NCBI RefSeq assembly: GCF_011578045.1
Contig: NZ_CP049801.1
Span: forward strand, 2,232,001-2,296,000
Direction of reading: 5' to 3'
Length of the DNA: 64,000 nucleotides
Source: Acinetobacter shaoyimingii
GTDB taxonomy: Bacteria; Pseudomonadota; Gammaproteobacteria; Pseudomonadales; Moraxellaceae
Shown: positions 17,268 to 26,810 of the stretch, one piece after another
Layout: every line of letters begins with the position of its first letter
Position numbering within the stretch: the first letter of the stretch is position 1
Notes under the pieces: generated by a model
Told to the model about the DNA's origin: nothing
Seen by the model: the letters and a program-made list of their open reading frames with translations, nothing else
Database searches by the model: none
Position numbers and translations under genes: made by a program

Positions 17268-18747
17268 AATAATCTCTTTGGCGTTTTAAATCTTCCAGAC
17301 AATGTTCAATCGTTCGACCAATACGGGCATGGGTTTCAATGATCGATACTTTCGGCCATGTTGCGCGCTCCCCCTCTTTTTGTAAAATTTTAAAAAGACG
17401 AGGTCGAGGGTTTTGCAACATATACTGATAATGACGCAGACTATAATTACCAACAATATTTAAGTCACCATAGTACCGCTGATCGATAATTCCATAACCA
17501 TGATCAAGCACTCTTCTCACTGAAGGTATACTACCCAAACTTTCACGAGTAAAGTTCATCACATCCATGGCAATCGTCTTACCATGTTTTCTAATTAAAC
17601 GTTTAGGCCAACTGAGTAAGTCTGTGCGTAGACGTTCTTCATCCGACTGCATAAATGGCACAATGTGCGGATTGACCTGACTGGCAATGGTGTAATTTAT
17701 ATTATACAAACGCGCCATTTTCTCTTGTGGGAAATCATTTCGTACACTTCCATCGACCCAACGAATACTGGCCAAATAAGGCGTATGCACACCGTCATAG
17801 CGCTTACTGGTCAAATGCACGGGTGGAAACAAAATAGGCACTGCACATGACGCTAACACAGCACTCCACACCAATAAATCTGGCGCCGTATATTTATTCA
17901 TAATTCTTGAATCTTCTTGCGAAGCATTATAAGGCGCAACACTAATATTAATATCTAGACCTGATATTTCATAAGCTTCTTCAAAAGTAGTATCACCTAA
18001 GTTTTCAATTAAGAATTTTTTTAAATATTGAACATCGGCCAAACCACCATTGCCTTTCAGCAATTCCATAAAACTGCGAAAATGAAAAGCCTCACTATAA
18101 AAATTATCCCCTGTTAAGACTTGTTTAATTTCATTGGGCTTTGCGACCCCTAACATAGCTGTCATCATCGCGCCTGCACTGGAACCTGATAACACTTGAG
18201 GCATTAAATCCTGCTCTAAAAGTACTTTACAAACACCCGTGTGAAATAATCCTAAAGATGCACCACCAGAAAACATCATCGCTGGTTGCCCATATACTTT
18301 GGCACAATTTTCAAAAAAACTTATTTTTTCACTGAGGCTGAGTTTTTCGCATTGCTCAGACACAATGAATTTCATGCTTTTACACACTTCAGAAATATAA
18401 TCTTCAATAATCCTCTTGGTGCCAATATAAGTATGCGAAAACAGTAAAGGGTGCCCAATGTTTGCAACATCATGACTTAAGCCTTCACGAAGAATATAAA
18501 TGAGATCGCCTGTTCGTTTATCTGTTTGGTAACGTCGAAGCAAATTTAAACGATGCGAAATAATCGCAGCATCAAAATATGGTGAACTATTATCATATTT
18601 CCACTCTTGAGCCCCAGTCTCTTCATCTAATTTGAGTGCAATTTCTTTCCATTCTTCATAACATTCAGCCCGATCTAACTTGTGTCTCATTTTTTTAATA
18701 CGATAGGCTTGATGTGGATTTAGATTACGTGTCTGCAACGGAATCAT
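17212..18747 (-). CDS. Patatin-like phospholipase with N-terminal DUF3336
   Basis: A 511-residue protein with an N-terminal DUF3336-like region (about 1-145) and a patatin domain. The oxyanion loop is GGASLG (161-166), the nucleophile GSSAG contains Ser190, and the dyad aspartate is in VDGS (D332). The family hydrolyses acyl esters of phospholipids or neutral lipids. It has no signal peptide, so it is probably cytoplasmic or membrane-associated. It is the first gene of a two-gene unit with the kinase-like gene, whose start overlaps its 3' end. The enzyme class is secure; the substrate is unknown. Confidence 0.9.
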   Translation of the reverse strand: MIPLQTRNLNPHQAYRIKKMRHKLDRAECYEEWKEIALKLDEETGAQEWKYDNSSPYFDAAIISHRLNLLRRYQTDKRTGDLIYILREGLSHDVANIGHPLLFSHTYIGTKRIIEDYISEVCKSMKFIVSEQCEKLSLSEKISFFENCAKVYGQPAMMFSGGASLGLFHTGVCKVLLEQDLMPQVLSGSSAGAMMTAMLGVAKPNEIKQVLTGDNFYSEAFHFRSFMELLKGNGGLADVQYLKKFLIENLGDTTFEEAYEISGLDINISVAPYNASQEDSRIMNKYTAPDLLVWSAVLASCAVPILFPPVHLTSKRYDGVHTPYLASIRWVDGSVRNDFPQEKMARLYNINYTIASQVNPHIVPFMQSDEERLRTDLLSWPKRLIRKHGKTIAMDVMNFTRESLGSIPSVRRVLDHGYGIIDQRYYGDLNIVGNYSLRHYQYMLQNPRPRLFKILQKEGERATWPKVSIIETHARIGRTIEHCLEDLKRQRDYCESTAEAKPRTTRKSKIS

Positions 18748-18998
18748 ATGTTTTGCATCCTTTTACTAAAAGATATTTATTATTTTCTGCTTCCAACAGC
18801 AATTTTAACGATGACGCCCCCCTTCTACATATCATTCAACTATGCAAAATAATCAAATTTTAATCAACCTTTAAAATTAAGCTTAGAATTTTTATAAGAT
18901 TTTACCACTATGCGCACGATAAAATAATTTTGTACATAGGCAAGTTTATATTTCTAGACTAATATTTAACAAAACTCACAGCACTGATATTAAATATT

Positions 18999-19874
18999 AT
19001 GGCGACTTTAGAACTCCCCGATCACCTTATTGAACGTTTAAGCACTTTACTTGAGCAACTACAACAAGTCTTACCTGAACCCAGACAAGAAACTGACTTC
19101 TCAGCGCCCGCATTCAAATGGCAAAACAAACAACTGAAAGCAATTCCACATCCTAAAATTATTCATTTGGATGACCTCAAAGGCATTGAACGACAAGTCC
19201 AAAAAATTCTGCAAAACACGGAACAATTTTTACACGGCTTACCTGCAAATGATGTACTTTTAACTGGATCACGTGGTACAGGCAAATCATCCATTGTTCG
19301 GTCGCTACTGGCTAAATATAAAGATCAAGGTTTGCGTCTGATTGAAATTGAACGTGATGATCTCTCTGATTTACCTGAGATTCAAAAGATCATTGAACAT
19401 CGCCCTGAAAAGTTTATTGTCTATTGTGATGATTTGGCATTTAACGCAGAAGATGAAAATTATCGTAGTTTAAAGAGCGTCTTAGATGGTTCATTACAGT
19501 CAGGATCCAGTAACTTTATTATTTATGCGACCAGTAACCGTCGTCACTTGTTACCTGAGTTTATGCATGAAAATACACCTGTGACCCGTGTAGATGTACC
19601 ACAATACACAGAGTTACATCCTCAAGAAGCCATTGAAGAAAAAATTTCTCTATCTGACCGTTTTGGACTTTGGTTGTCTTTCAACCCAATGGATCAAAAT
19701 CTGTATTTGGAAATTGTTGAACATTACCTAGCAAAAGAAAAGATTGCTTTTAGTGATCAAGTCCGTGCTGAAGCTTTACGATGGTGTCAAGCACGTGGAC
19801 AACGTTCAGGACGTGCAGCTTACCAATTTTCCAAGCATTGGATCGGTTCACAGCAGTTAAACTCACAGCTCTAA
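18999..19874 (+). CDS. AAA-type ATP-binding protein, DUF815 family
   Basis: A 291-residue P-loop protein with Walker A GSRGTGKSS, Walker B IVYCDDLAF and a sensor-like YATSNRRHL. This pattern is typical of the DUF815 ATPase family, found widely in proteobacteria with no established role. The N-terminal 60 residues are a glutamine- and leucine-rich helix. It is divergent from the patatin gene and ends at a terminator (19932-19961). Confidence 0.88.
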   Translation: MATLELPDHLIERLSTLLEQLQQVLPEPRQETDFSAPAFKWQNKQLKAIPHPKIIHLDDLKGIERQVQKILQNTEQFLHGLPANDVLLTGSRGTGKSSIVRSLLAKYKDQGLRLIEIERDDLSDLPEIQKIIEHRPEKFIVYCDDLAFNAEDENYRSLKSVLDGSLQSGSSNFIIYATSNRRHLLPEFMHENTPVTRVDVPQYTELHPQEAIEEKISLSDRFGLWLSFNPMDQNLYLEIVEHYLAKEKIAFSDQVRAEALRWCQARGQRSGRAAYQFSKHWIGSQQLNSQL

Positions 19875-19931
19875 CTTTTAGAAAATTTGTCTAAAAGATA
19901 AGTCAAAAGTCCCCATTGGTCATGATATATA

Positions 19932-19961
19932 GGATGAGCCTTAGCACTCATCCTTAATTTT
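19932..19961 (+). terminator. Terminator after the DUF815 gene
   Basis: GGATGAG (19932-19938) pairs with CTCATCC (19947-19953), followed by a T-rich stretch. Confidence 0.7.
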
Positions 19962-20410
19962 TACTTCACAATATTACAAGCAAAATGTTTCAATATTTAC
20001 TCAAAAAGTATAATGAGTTGAATTCAAAAAATTTACCCCCATGGGTTTTGCAAAACTTGCTGACTCTGACAAATAGACACTGTAAAAAAAATCTTTAGGC
20101 AACAACTTCAAAATGAAATAGTTAAAATTTAAATACTTATTTTTTAAAAAATTATGGTGATATACACCCTTAAAATCCAGAATCTTTTTTTTGAAAAAGT
20201 ATCATTAAGTACAACCTACAAAAATTATAATCATAGCAAAATAGTCAAGTTTTTTTATATGACTAATTGTGTAGAAATAATGTAGAATCTTCACATAAGG
20301 TTATACATTGTAAACAAATATTTCCTACCTATAATACAACAAACGTCAGATATATATTCACTTTTCCCATAATACAGCTAAAAATTTCGCAATAATTTTT
20401 AATTTTTTCT
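19962..20410. other. AT-rich intergenic region before the first OMP gene
   Basis: About 450 bases with no coding frame. A stretch near 20265-20320 with repeated TGTAGAA words resembles a similar stretch near 21700-21720 upstream of the second OMP gene, so it may belong to the duplicated control region. Confidence 0.35.
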
Positions 20411-20497
20411 AAATAAACTCTAACAATAAAGAAACTGTAATTCATGCCAATCAATAGTTTCATACGCACTCAATAATAAAATCTTATAGAGATTGTA
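20411..20497 (+). promoter_or_regulatory. Duplicated leader, copy 1
   Basis: This 87-base leader matches the leader at 21833-21919 base for base in length and at most positions. The shared block AATAGTTTCATAC and ACTCAATAATAAAAT are the clearest parts. Both end in AGAGATTG just before the ATG. It was evidently copied with the gene. Confidence 0.75.
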
Positions 20498-21031
20498 ATG
20501 AAAGAAAAAATTTTAAAAACGATTCTTTTAGCAGCTGTTTCATTTGCAGCAACACAGGTATTCGCCGAAAGCCATACAATATCTGTAGGTTATGGACAAA
20601 CTTCTATCGAAAAAGGGTTAAATCCAAAAGGTGTAAACGTACAATATCGTTATGAATTAGATTCTCCAGTGGGTATTGTTGCATCAGCATCTTACTTACA
20701 AGGTGAACAACGCTTCCTGTACGGTTATGGCTATGAAGATTGGAATGTAAACTACTATTCATTTTTAGCGGGTCCATCATTCCGTTTTAATAAAGTGCTC
20801 AGTGTTTATGCCTTAGGCGGTTTGGTTCATGGCCGTGCTCACTATTTCGATAATGAAAAAGACTACAAATGGACTAACCATTACCATATTAAAGATACAG
20901 CCTTTGCCTATGGTGGTGGTCTGATCATCAACCCAACCAAGAATCTTTCTGTAAATGCTGGCTATGAAGCTACTCGCCTAAGAGATAAATCATTTGAAGG
21001 TTTTAACGTAGGTGTTGGTTACCGTTTCTAA
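20498..21031 (+). CDS. Ail/OmpX-like outer-membrane beta-barrel protein, copy 1
   Basis: A 177-residue precursor with a signal peptide ending AATQVFA-E. The mature part is a series of alternating strands (SVGYGQT, NVQYRYEL, YYSFLAGPSFRF, VYALGGLVHG). It ends in GFNVGVGYRF with the terminal Phe expected of outer-membrane barrels. This is the eight-stranded Ail/OmpX/Lom architecture. It is paralogous to the protein at 21920, with differences concentrated in putative external loops. A weak terminator follows. Confidence 0.82.
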   Translation: MKEKILKTILLAAVSFAATQVFAESHTISVGYGQTSIEKGLNPKGVNVQYRYELDSPVGIVASASYLQGEQRFLYGYGYEDWNVNYYSFLAGPSFRFNKVLSVYALGGLVHGRAHYFDNEKDYKWTNHYHIKDTAFAYGGGLIINPTKNLSVNAGYEATRLRDKSFEGFNVGVGYRF

Positions 21032-21832
21032 TATAATCAGAAGAGTTAAAAAAGAAGAGGCCTAGTGTCTCTTTTTTTTATTGATAACTCACCTAAAATC
21101 GTATTTAAAGCGAATGATTAAATACAGATATTAACATTAGGTAAGTTTATAGAATACATGAATATTTTAAGCTTCTTTCACAAATTATTTTTTATCCAAT
21201 TAAAATTTATCATAAAGTTCCCTCTCCTGAACAATTTTTAAAGCACTGCTTTAAAATGAAGCGCAAGTGAGCGCAAGGATGTGGTTATTTTTAGCTTAAA
21301 ATCCTTCATCCTAAGCTCTCCCTGAACCATAAATGGTGCATGAAAATTAACTTTCGTTTTTAATTCAAATACAATTTAACGATCATTTTTTGATTTATGA
21401 TAGAGATCTTTGATTCCTAATATTTATAAATAACCCGAATCTCGGATAAGTTTTTTCTTTAAAACACAAGAGAAATATAATTTTAGTGCTATCAGATCAA
21501 AGTATAGGTTTTTTTTCATAATCAAAATGATTGTTCAATCTAAGATGAGTGGTCTCTTTTCCTTAAACAAGATTGGGACTATAAATAACAAACTTCCGAG
21601 TAAATGAGCAAAAATGATTAAATAAAAAATATATTATTGTTTACATTGTAATAATAAATCACCAAATTTATTTTTATTTTTCAAATCTCAATTGATTATG
21701 TAGAGAATATGTAGAAGCTCAGCATAAAATAATTTCTAACAACCTCCAAAATAGTTAAATTAAGCCACATAAGTGACGGATTTCGCTTTTATTTAATTCA
21801 TTATTTGTGCTAATTTTCATTCAAATATCTTG
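21032..21832. other. Long spacer between the two OMP paralogues
   Basis: About 800 bases with no acceptable coding frame. A terminator-like A/T-flanked hairpin lies at 21046-21080. A repeat-like segment lies at 21216-21330. The rest is AT-rich with nothing I can name. Confidence 0.4.
21222..21327. repeat. Repeat-like segment with a perfect palindrome
   Basis: The near-identical words CTCTCCTGAAC (21222-21232) and CTCTCCCTGAAC (21316-21327) flank about 85 bases. Inside lie a perfect palindrome TTTTAAAGCA/TGCTTTAAAA (21236-21245 with 21247-21256) and a tandem GCGCAAGTGA/GCGCAAGGAT. This may be a remnant of a small dispersed element. Confidence 0.4.
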
Positions 21833-21919
21833 AAATAAATACCAACAATAAAGGCACTGACATCAATGCCTGAGAATAGTTTCATACACACTCAATAATA
21901 AAATTCTACAGAGATTGAA
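21833..21919 (+). promoter_or_regulatory. Duplicated leader, copy 2
   Basis: The second copy of the 87-base leader described for 20411-20497. It aligns without gaps to the start codon of the second barrel gene. Confidence 0.75.
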
Positions 21920-22450
21920 ATGAAAACTTTACAAACCATTCTTTTGGCAGCAGCTGTATCGCTTGCAGCATCATCTGTATTCGCAGATACCCAAACTGCT
22001 TCCGTAGGTTATGCACAAACCGATGTGAGTCACGGATTAAAAACAAAAGGTGCAAATGTTCAATATCGTTATGAATGGCAATCTCCCGTAAGCCTTCTAA
22101 CTTCAGCCTCTTACCAAACTGGAGATAAACGATTTAATCACGCAACTGGTTATGATAAATGGGATGTTGACTATTATTCATTTTTAGCAGGTCCTGCATA
22201 CCGTTTTAATGATCTAGTGAGTGTATATGCTTTAGGTGGTGTAGCGCATGGTAAAGGTGAGCATACTTATCACACAAATAATAGACCAGCAATTCTTGTA
22301 GATAATCCAAAAGATACCAGTGTAGCTTATGGCGCTGGTCTAATTATTAACCCACAACCGAACTTATCTTTGAATGTTGGTTATGAAGGCACACGTCTTA
22401 AAAAATATGATTTTAATGGATTTAATGTCGGAGTCGGCTATCGTTTCTAA
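21920..22450 (+). CDS. Ail/OmpX-like outer-membrane beta-barrel protein, copy 2
   Basis: A 176-residue precursor with a signal peptide ending ASSVFA-D. It has the same strand pattern as copy 1 (SVGYAQT, NVQYRYEW, YYSFLAGPAYRF, VYALGGVAHG) and ends in GFNVGVGYRF. The two differ most around residues 65-80 and 110-135, where external loops are expected. Ail-like barrels in other bacteria serve adhesion or serum resistance; the role here is not known. A UUCG-loop terminator follows. Confidence 0.82.
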   Translation: MKTLQTILLAAAVSLAASSVFADTQTASVGYAQTDVSHGLKTKGANVQYRYEWQSPVSLLTSASYQTGDKRFNHATGYDKWDVDYYSFLAGPAYRFNDLVSVYALGGVAHGKGEHTYHTNNRPAILVDNPKDTSVAYGAGLIINPQPNLSLNVGYEGTRLKKYDFNGFNVGVGYRF

Positions 22451-22463
22451 TTTAACAATTTAA

Positions 22464-22489
22464 AAAAAAGAGGCTTCGGCCTCTTTTTT
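22464..22489. terminator. Bidirectional terminator between the second OMP gene and tsaD
   Basis: AAAAAAGAGG pairs perfectly with CCTCTTTTTT across a CTTCGG loop. It serves the plus-strand OMP gene and the minus-strand tsaD. Confidence 0.93.
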
Positions 22490-22503
22490 AAGTTTGTTGA
22501 TTG

Positions 22504-23523
22504 CTACCCTACTTGTTCAGGTTTTTCTAGCTCAGTCATCGGCCAACGCGGTGTGGTCGTAACTGACAAGCCATCTTGTTGACCGGCTTTTAATCGTTGG
22601 TATCCTGCAAAAGCAATCATTGCACCATTATCTGTACACAGTGCAGGCTCTGCATAATAGACTTGTGCTTTGATTTTGGCTAAATCTGCCTCTAAACGTT
22701 CACGAAGACGTTTATTGGCACTCACACCACCCGCAATCACCAGGCGTTTTAAACCACTTTGTTTTAATGCTTTAACTGACTTTTTGACTAAAGTATCAAC
22801 CAAGGCTTCTTGAAATGACGCCGCAATGTCTGCTTCACGACCTTGCCCTTCAACTTTTTTTAACTGATTTGAAACAGAAGTTTTCAAACCACTAAATGAA
22901 AAGTCCAAACCCTGATGCAACATTGGACGAGGGAAATCAAACGCGCTGCTATTGCCTTGTTCAGCCAGTTTGGAAATGTTTGGACCACCTGGATATGGCA
23001 ATCCCATCATTTTTGCAACTTTATCAAAGGCTTCACCAGCCGCATCATCAATTGATTCACCTAAAATTTCATACTCACCAATACCGTGCGCCGCCATCAA
23101 TTGAGTGTGACCACCTGACACCAATAATGCGACAAACGGAAATTCCGGTGGAGTTTTTGAAAGTAATGGCGCAAGCATATGACCTTCCATATGATGAACA
23201 CCAATTGCAGGTTTATTCAGTGCAAAAGCCAAAGTACGTCCAAAAAGCGCCCCTGTCATGAGTGCGCCCATCAGACCTGGGCCACGCGTATAAGCGATCG
23301 CATCAATTTCAGACTTTTTCACACTACAATCATCAAGCAATTGATTTATTAGTGGAATTAATTTTCTCACATGATCGCGAGATGCCAATTCTGGCACTAC
23401 ACCGCCGTACTCTGCATGCAATTTAATTTGGCTATAGAGCACTTGTCCTCTTAAGCCAACTTCACTGTCATAGAGTGCGAGACCTGTTTCATCACATGAA
23501 GTTTCTAAGCCCAGAACGATCAT
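22504..23523 (-). CDS. tsaD: tRNA N6-adenosine threonylcarbamoyltransferase TsaD
   Basis: TsaD transfers the threonylcarbamoyl group to A37 of ANN-decoding tRNAs, with TsaB, TsaE and TsaC. The ASKHA-fold protein has [14 protein letters not shown] at the N-terminus, the metal site HHMEGH and the VSGGHTQ motif. I chose the ATG at 23523 (339 residues, the usual length). A longer frame up to 23676 would add an unrelated tail running into the rpsU leader. It is divergent from rpsU, a classic arrangement in proteobacteria. Confidence 0.96.
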   Translation of the reverse strand: MIVLGLETSCDETGLALYDSEVGLRGQVLYSQIKLHAEYGGVVPELASRDHVRKLIPLINQLLDDCSVKKSEIDAIAYTRGPGLMGALMTGALFGRTLAFALNKPAIGVHHMEGHMLAPLLSKTPPEFPFVALLVSGGHTQLMAAHGIGEYEILGESIDDAAGEAFDKVAKMMGLPYPGGPNISKLAEQGNSSAFDFPRPMLHQGLDFSFSGLKTSVSNQLKKVEGQGREADIAASFQEALVDTLVKKSVKALKQSGLKRLVIAGGVSANKRLRERLEADLAKIKAQVYYAEPALCTDNGAMIAFAGYQRLKAGQQDGLSVTTTPRWPMTELEKPEQVG

Positions 23524-23667
23524 TAAACTGCCTTTTACACATTTCAAAATATTGCTAAAGCTATTATAGACTTGTGGTATGAGATGTAAATGAGTAAAAT
23601 ACTGTCCTTCACTTGTGACTCTGTGCAATCGTGCACTTAGTCTTATCCATAAACTAGAGGATTCTTC

Positions 23668-23883
23668 ATGCCACAAGTTAAATTGAAAGAAGGCGAACCA
23701 GTAGACGTAGCTATCCGTCGTTTCAAACGTTCATGCGAAAAAGCGGGTGTTTTAGCTGACGTTCGTAAACGTGAATTCTACGAGAAACCAACTCAAGAAC
23801 GTAAACGTAAAAAAGCTGCTGCTGTTAAACGCTACCAAAAGAAATTGGCGCGCGAATCAGTACGTACTACTCGCCTTTACTAA
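23668..23883 (+). CDS. rpsU: 30S ribosomal protein S21
   Basis: A 71-residue, very basic S21 with the conserved [14 protein letters not shown] segment and the arginine- and lysine-rich tail. S21 aids initiation by stabilising the anti-Shine-Dalgarno region of 16S rRNA. An AGAGGA ribosome binding site precedes the ATG. yqeY follows after 37 bases, as in the common rpsU-yqeY-dnaG order, although dnaG is not next here. Confidence 0.97.
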
Positions 23884-23920
23884 GATTAATTTGTGATTGA
23901 TTGACTGTCTGGACATATAG

Positions 23921-24367
23921 ATGACTACTTTAAAGAACCAAATCACTGAAGTTTTGAAAGCAACTATGCGTGCTAAAGAAATGAATAAGTTAACGGTAAT
24001 TCGTAGTCTACAGGCGGCAATTAAGCAAATCGAAGTCGATGAGCGCGTTGAACTGGATGATAGTCGAGTTCTCGCGGTCATTGAAAAGCAAATCAAACAA
24101 CGTAAAGAATCGATTAAAGCCTTTGAAGGTGCTAATCGACAAGACTTAGCTAGTAAGGAACAAGCTGAAGTTGAGGTTTTATCTCAATTTCTACCAGCAG
24201 CTATGACTGAGGAAGAACTTGATTCAATCATTGCGCAAACGATTACTGCGCAAGAAGCTACTAGCATGAAAGATATGGGTAAGGTGATGAATTCTCTACG
24301 TCCGATCATAGCCGGACGTGCCGATCCTGCACAAGTTTCAGCTAAAATCAAAGCCAAACTTGCATAA
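23921..24367 (+). CDS. GatB/YqeY domain-containing protein
   Basis: A 148-residue helical protein of the YqeY family, related to the tail domain of the amidotransferase subunit GatB. It shows KEQAEVEVLSQFLPA and the C-terminal MGKVMNSLRPIIAGRADPAQV. It probably binds tRNA or ribosome-linked RNA, but its role is not settled. It lies directly behind rpsU and is likely cotranscribed with it. Confidence 0.93.
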   Translation: MTTLKNQITEVLKATMRAKEMNKLTVIRSLQAAIKQIEVDERVELDDSRVLAVIEKQIKQRKESIKAFEGANRQDLASKEQAEVEVLSQFLPAAMTEEELDSIIAQTITAQEATSMKDMGKVMNSLRPIIAGRADPAQVSAKIKAKLA

Positions 24368-24581
24368 TTCCCACTTCGTCTTTACACATCACAGTTTGAT
24401 TTGGACTGTTTAACTGCTTTATTTCAGATGAGTCATCTTTTGAAAATAAAATATAGGTTAAATAGCCCAACTCTACCCTTCTGATTTTTTAACGTATCAG
24501 TTTAATTTTTAAAAGATTAATTTTTAAAAGAAAAAACATCACTTCTTGTTGTAACTCATTATTCTTTAAAAATTCTCTAAT

Positions 24582-24944
24582 TTAATTCAAATTACATTGA
24601 ATACCATATCCACTCAAAATTTCCATTTCCTTCGACATCAGCACTTTATTGATAATATCTTGCTTAGTTAAATTCGAGTAAGAAAATGGCAATTCACTTC
24701 GATTACGATCAGTTGCCTGATAAAAGCTATCCGCATAGCGTTGTAAAATGCCACAGAATTCTTGTTTCTGCTCTGGTTTAAATTGAGTAATTGAAGGATC
24801 TAAACTTTTTAGAAATTTTTTCATATCAAGACTATATTGCTCAGAAATTTTCTGAATGTCTTTAACATAACGAACAGGTACTTTATCCGCAAAAACTTGT
24901 GATGCAGTCATCATAGAAAGTACGAAAATAATAATTTTTTTCAT
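24582..24944 (-). CDS. Small exported hypothetical protein
   Basis: I chose the ATG at 24944 (120 residues), because a normal signal peptide then begins at residue 1 (MKKIIIFVLSMMTASQVFA). A GTG at 24959 would add five residues. The mature part is about 100 residues, helical, with two cysteines that could form a disulphide. No domain is recognised. It is probably periplasmic and stands alone. Confidence 0.6.
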   Translation of the reverse strand: MKKIIIFVLSMMTASQVFADKVPVRYVKDIQKISEQYSLDMKKFLKSLDPSITQFKPEQKQEFCGILQRYADSFYQATDRNRSELPFSYSNLTKQDIINKVLMSKEMEILSGYGIQCNLN

Positions 24945-25274
24945 TTTAAAATCAAACACTTTATTTTTATCTAGCTTAATAAATTCCTTTAAAAAAGGGA
25001 AGAAATATTATTCAAGAACGTCCAATTATTCAGCATTTATTGTCAGTATTTGTGAAAAAGTAAAAGACCATCATCACTCCCCGCAAAATCATTGTATTGA
25101 TTGTTTTTGAACACAAAAATGGATGATTCCCTAGATAAAATATGAATCATTAGCCAGTTTACTTACGACTGGAATTTATGTTGAATTTAATCTACCAATC
25201 AATATCAACTTGCAAAATATAGGTCATGATTAAAATTTAAACATCTTGTTTTTCTAACAAATAAAAACCATTTA
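24945..25274. other. AT-rich intergenic region
   Basis: About 330 bases between the small exported protein and the M48 protease gene. I see no coding frame, clear hairpin or promoter. Confidence 0.3.
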
Positions 25275-26714
25275 CTAAATTTTAAGTTGCCTATCAGATT
25301 GCATGGTTTTTAGTCGTGCATCAATGGTCGAAGTCATTGAAACATTTCCTTTTGCCAAACGCTGTGCATGCAATAATGATTTTATTGCCCCTTCTTCAGC
25401 ACCATTCCAAAATTGAACTTCAGCACGGTAACGCAATACATTGATGGTTCGCATTGGATTATCCTTGTCCAAATTGGCCGCTTGTTGTAATAGCTGCCAA
25501 CCTAAAACATCACGAGGATTATTCAATACAAATTTATTGACCAATTTTTCAGCTTCTTTAGGCTGATTTTTACGTATATATACTTCTGCAAGCTTGTAAC
25601 TTGATGCTCGATTTTCAGGAATTACCCGCTGCTTAGCAAGAATGGTTTGTAATGCAGCATCATATTTGTGTTGCCCCAAATAAATATCGGTTTGAATAAG
25701 ATGAAGTAAGCTGTGATTCGGCTCCAGAGTTTTAGCAATATTCATTTGTTGTTGTGCCAATGCATAATCACCTTGACGTAAATAAAACTCACTTAAGGCC
25801 AAAACACCTGCAAAATTTCGATGATTTGCTATGGCTTTCAACTGATTTTCATTGGTTTGATTACTCAGCACCGCTGTGTGCCATTTAATCACATCAAAGT
25901 CCTGCTGATCAGATTTTGATTTTACTGCTGGAAATTGATTGGCTCTTAAACGTGCCTCGCTCATACGCTCTGATGTTAAAGGGTGAGTCAACCAAAAGTC
26001 AGGCAAGAAACTGACTTTCGTGGTTGCTCGATCCATAGTTTCAAAGAAATCTGCCATACTTTGTGGGTTAAAACCCGAACCATACATAAACTGCATCCCA
26101 ATACGGTCTGCCTCACGTTCTTGGTTGCGACTATAACTCAGTTGACGATCCAGCAATGCAGCTTGTGTGCCCATCATAATCGCACCACCCACATCACCAT
26201 CTGCTTGTGAAGCCAGAGCTGCGCCCACAATAATCCCTGCCAGTGCGAGTAAACCCTGCCCCTTAAACGCTTCTTTGGAACGACTATAATGGCGCTGTGA
26301 CACGTGTGCAATTTCATGCGCCATCACCCCTGCAACTTCATCCAAATTTTTAGATGAAGTAATCAAACCACTATTGAGTGCAAAAAGCCCACCAGGAACT
26401 GCAAAAGCGTTAATTTGTGGATCTTTAATCACCACTAAACCAATCGGTCTACCCAGCTGCGTTTGACTTAAGATGCGTGTAAAAACCCCCATGAACTGAT
26501 CTTGCAACCATGGATCTTGCACCACAGGAAATTGATTCTGCACTTGACGATAGACTTTTTCACCAATCATTTTTTCTTTTTGTTGATCGATTAAGCCAAT
26601 TCCACCACCAATTTCTGGCACAGAAAAATTAGGACCTTGATGTGAATCAAAATCATGTGCAAATGATAATACTGAACTTAATCCCACACTGATCGCCAGT
26701 ACGATTTTTTTCAA
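25275..26714 (-). CDS. M48 family metalloprotease, BepA-like
   Basis: A 479-residue periplasmic zinc protease with a signal peptide (MKKIVLAISVGLSSVLSFA). The zinc motif is HEIAH at 133-137, and the third ligand glutamate is about E201 in the READRIG segment. A C-terminal tetratricopeptide-repeat-like part begins near 290. BepA in E. coli assists or degrades outer-membrane proteins and LptD intermediates. The domain order and length match that family, so I infer envelope quality control. Monocistronic. Confidence 0.88.
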   Translation of the reverse strand: MKKIVLAISVGLSSVLSFAHDFDSHQGPNFSVPEIGGGIGLIDQQKEKMIGEKVYRQVQNQFPVVQDPWLQDQFMGVFTRILSQTQLGRPIGLVVIKDPQINAFAVPGGLFALNSGLITSSKNLDEVAGVMAHEIAHVSQRHYSRSKEAFKGQGLLALAGIIVGAALASQADGDVGGAIMMGTQAALLDRQLSYSRNQEREADRIGMQFMYGSGFNPQSMADFFETMDRATTKVSFLPDFWLTHPLTSERMSEARLRANQFPAVKSKSDQQDFDVIKWHTAVLSNQTNENQLKAIANHRNFAGVLALSEFYLRQGDYALAQQQMNIAKTLEPNHSLLHLIQTDIYLGQHKYDAALQTILAKQRVIPENRASSYKLAEVYIRKNQPKEAEKLVNKFVLNNPRDVLGWQLLQQAANLDKDNPMRTINVLRYRAEVQFWNGAEEGAIKSLLHAQRLAKGNVSMTSTIDARLKTMQSDRQLKI

Positions 26715-26810
26715 TTTAAACCGCTCAAAATGAAAATTAAAAACACTATAACATTGAATTTAGGATGAATTTGCAATGAAGTGTTATGATTTATTTAAGC
26801 CTAATGATGC

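Noticed and set aside
23524-23676. N-terminal extension of tsaD by 51 residues
   Set aside because: The extension has no similarity to TsaD and runs into the rpsU leader. The ATG at 23523 starts exactly at the conserved [13 protein letters not shown].
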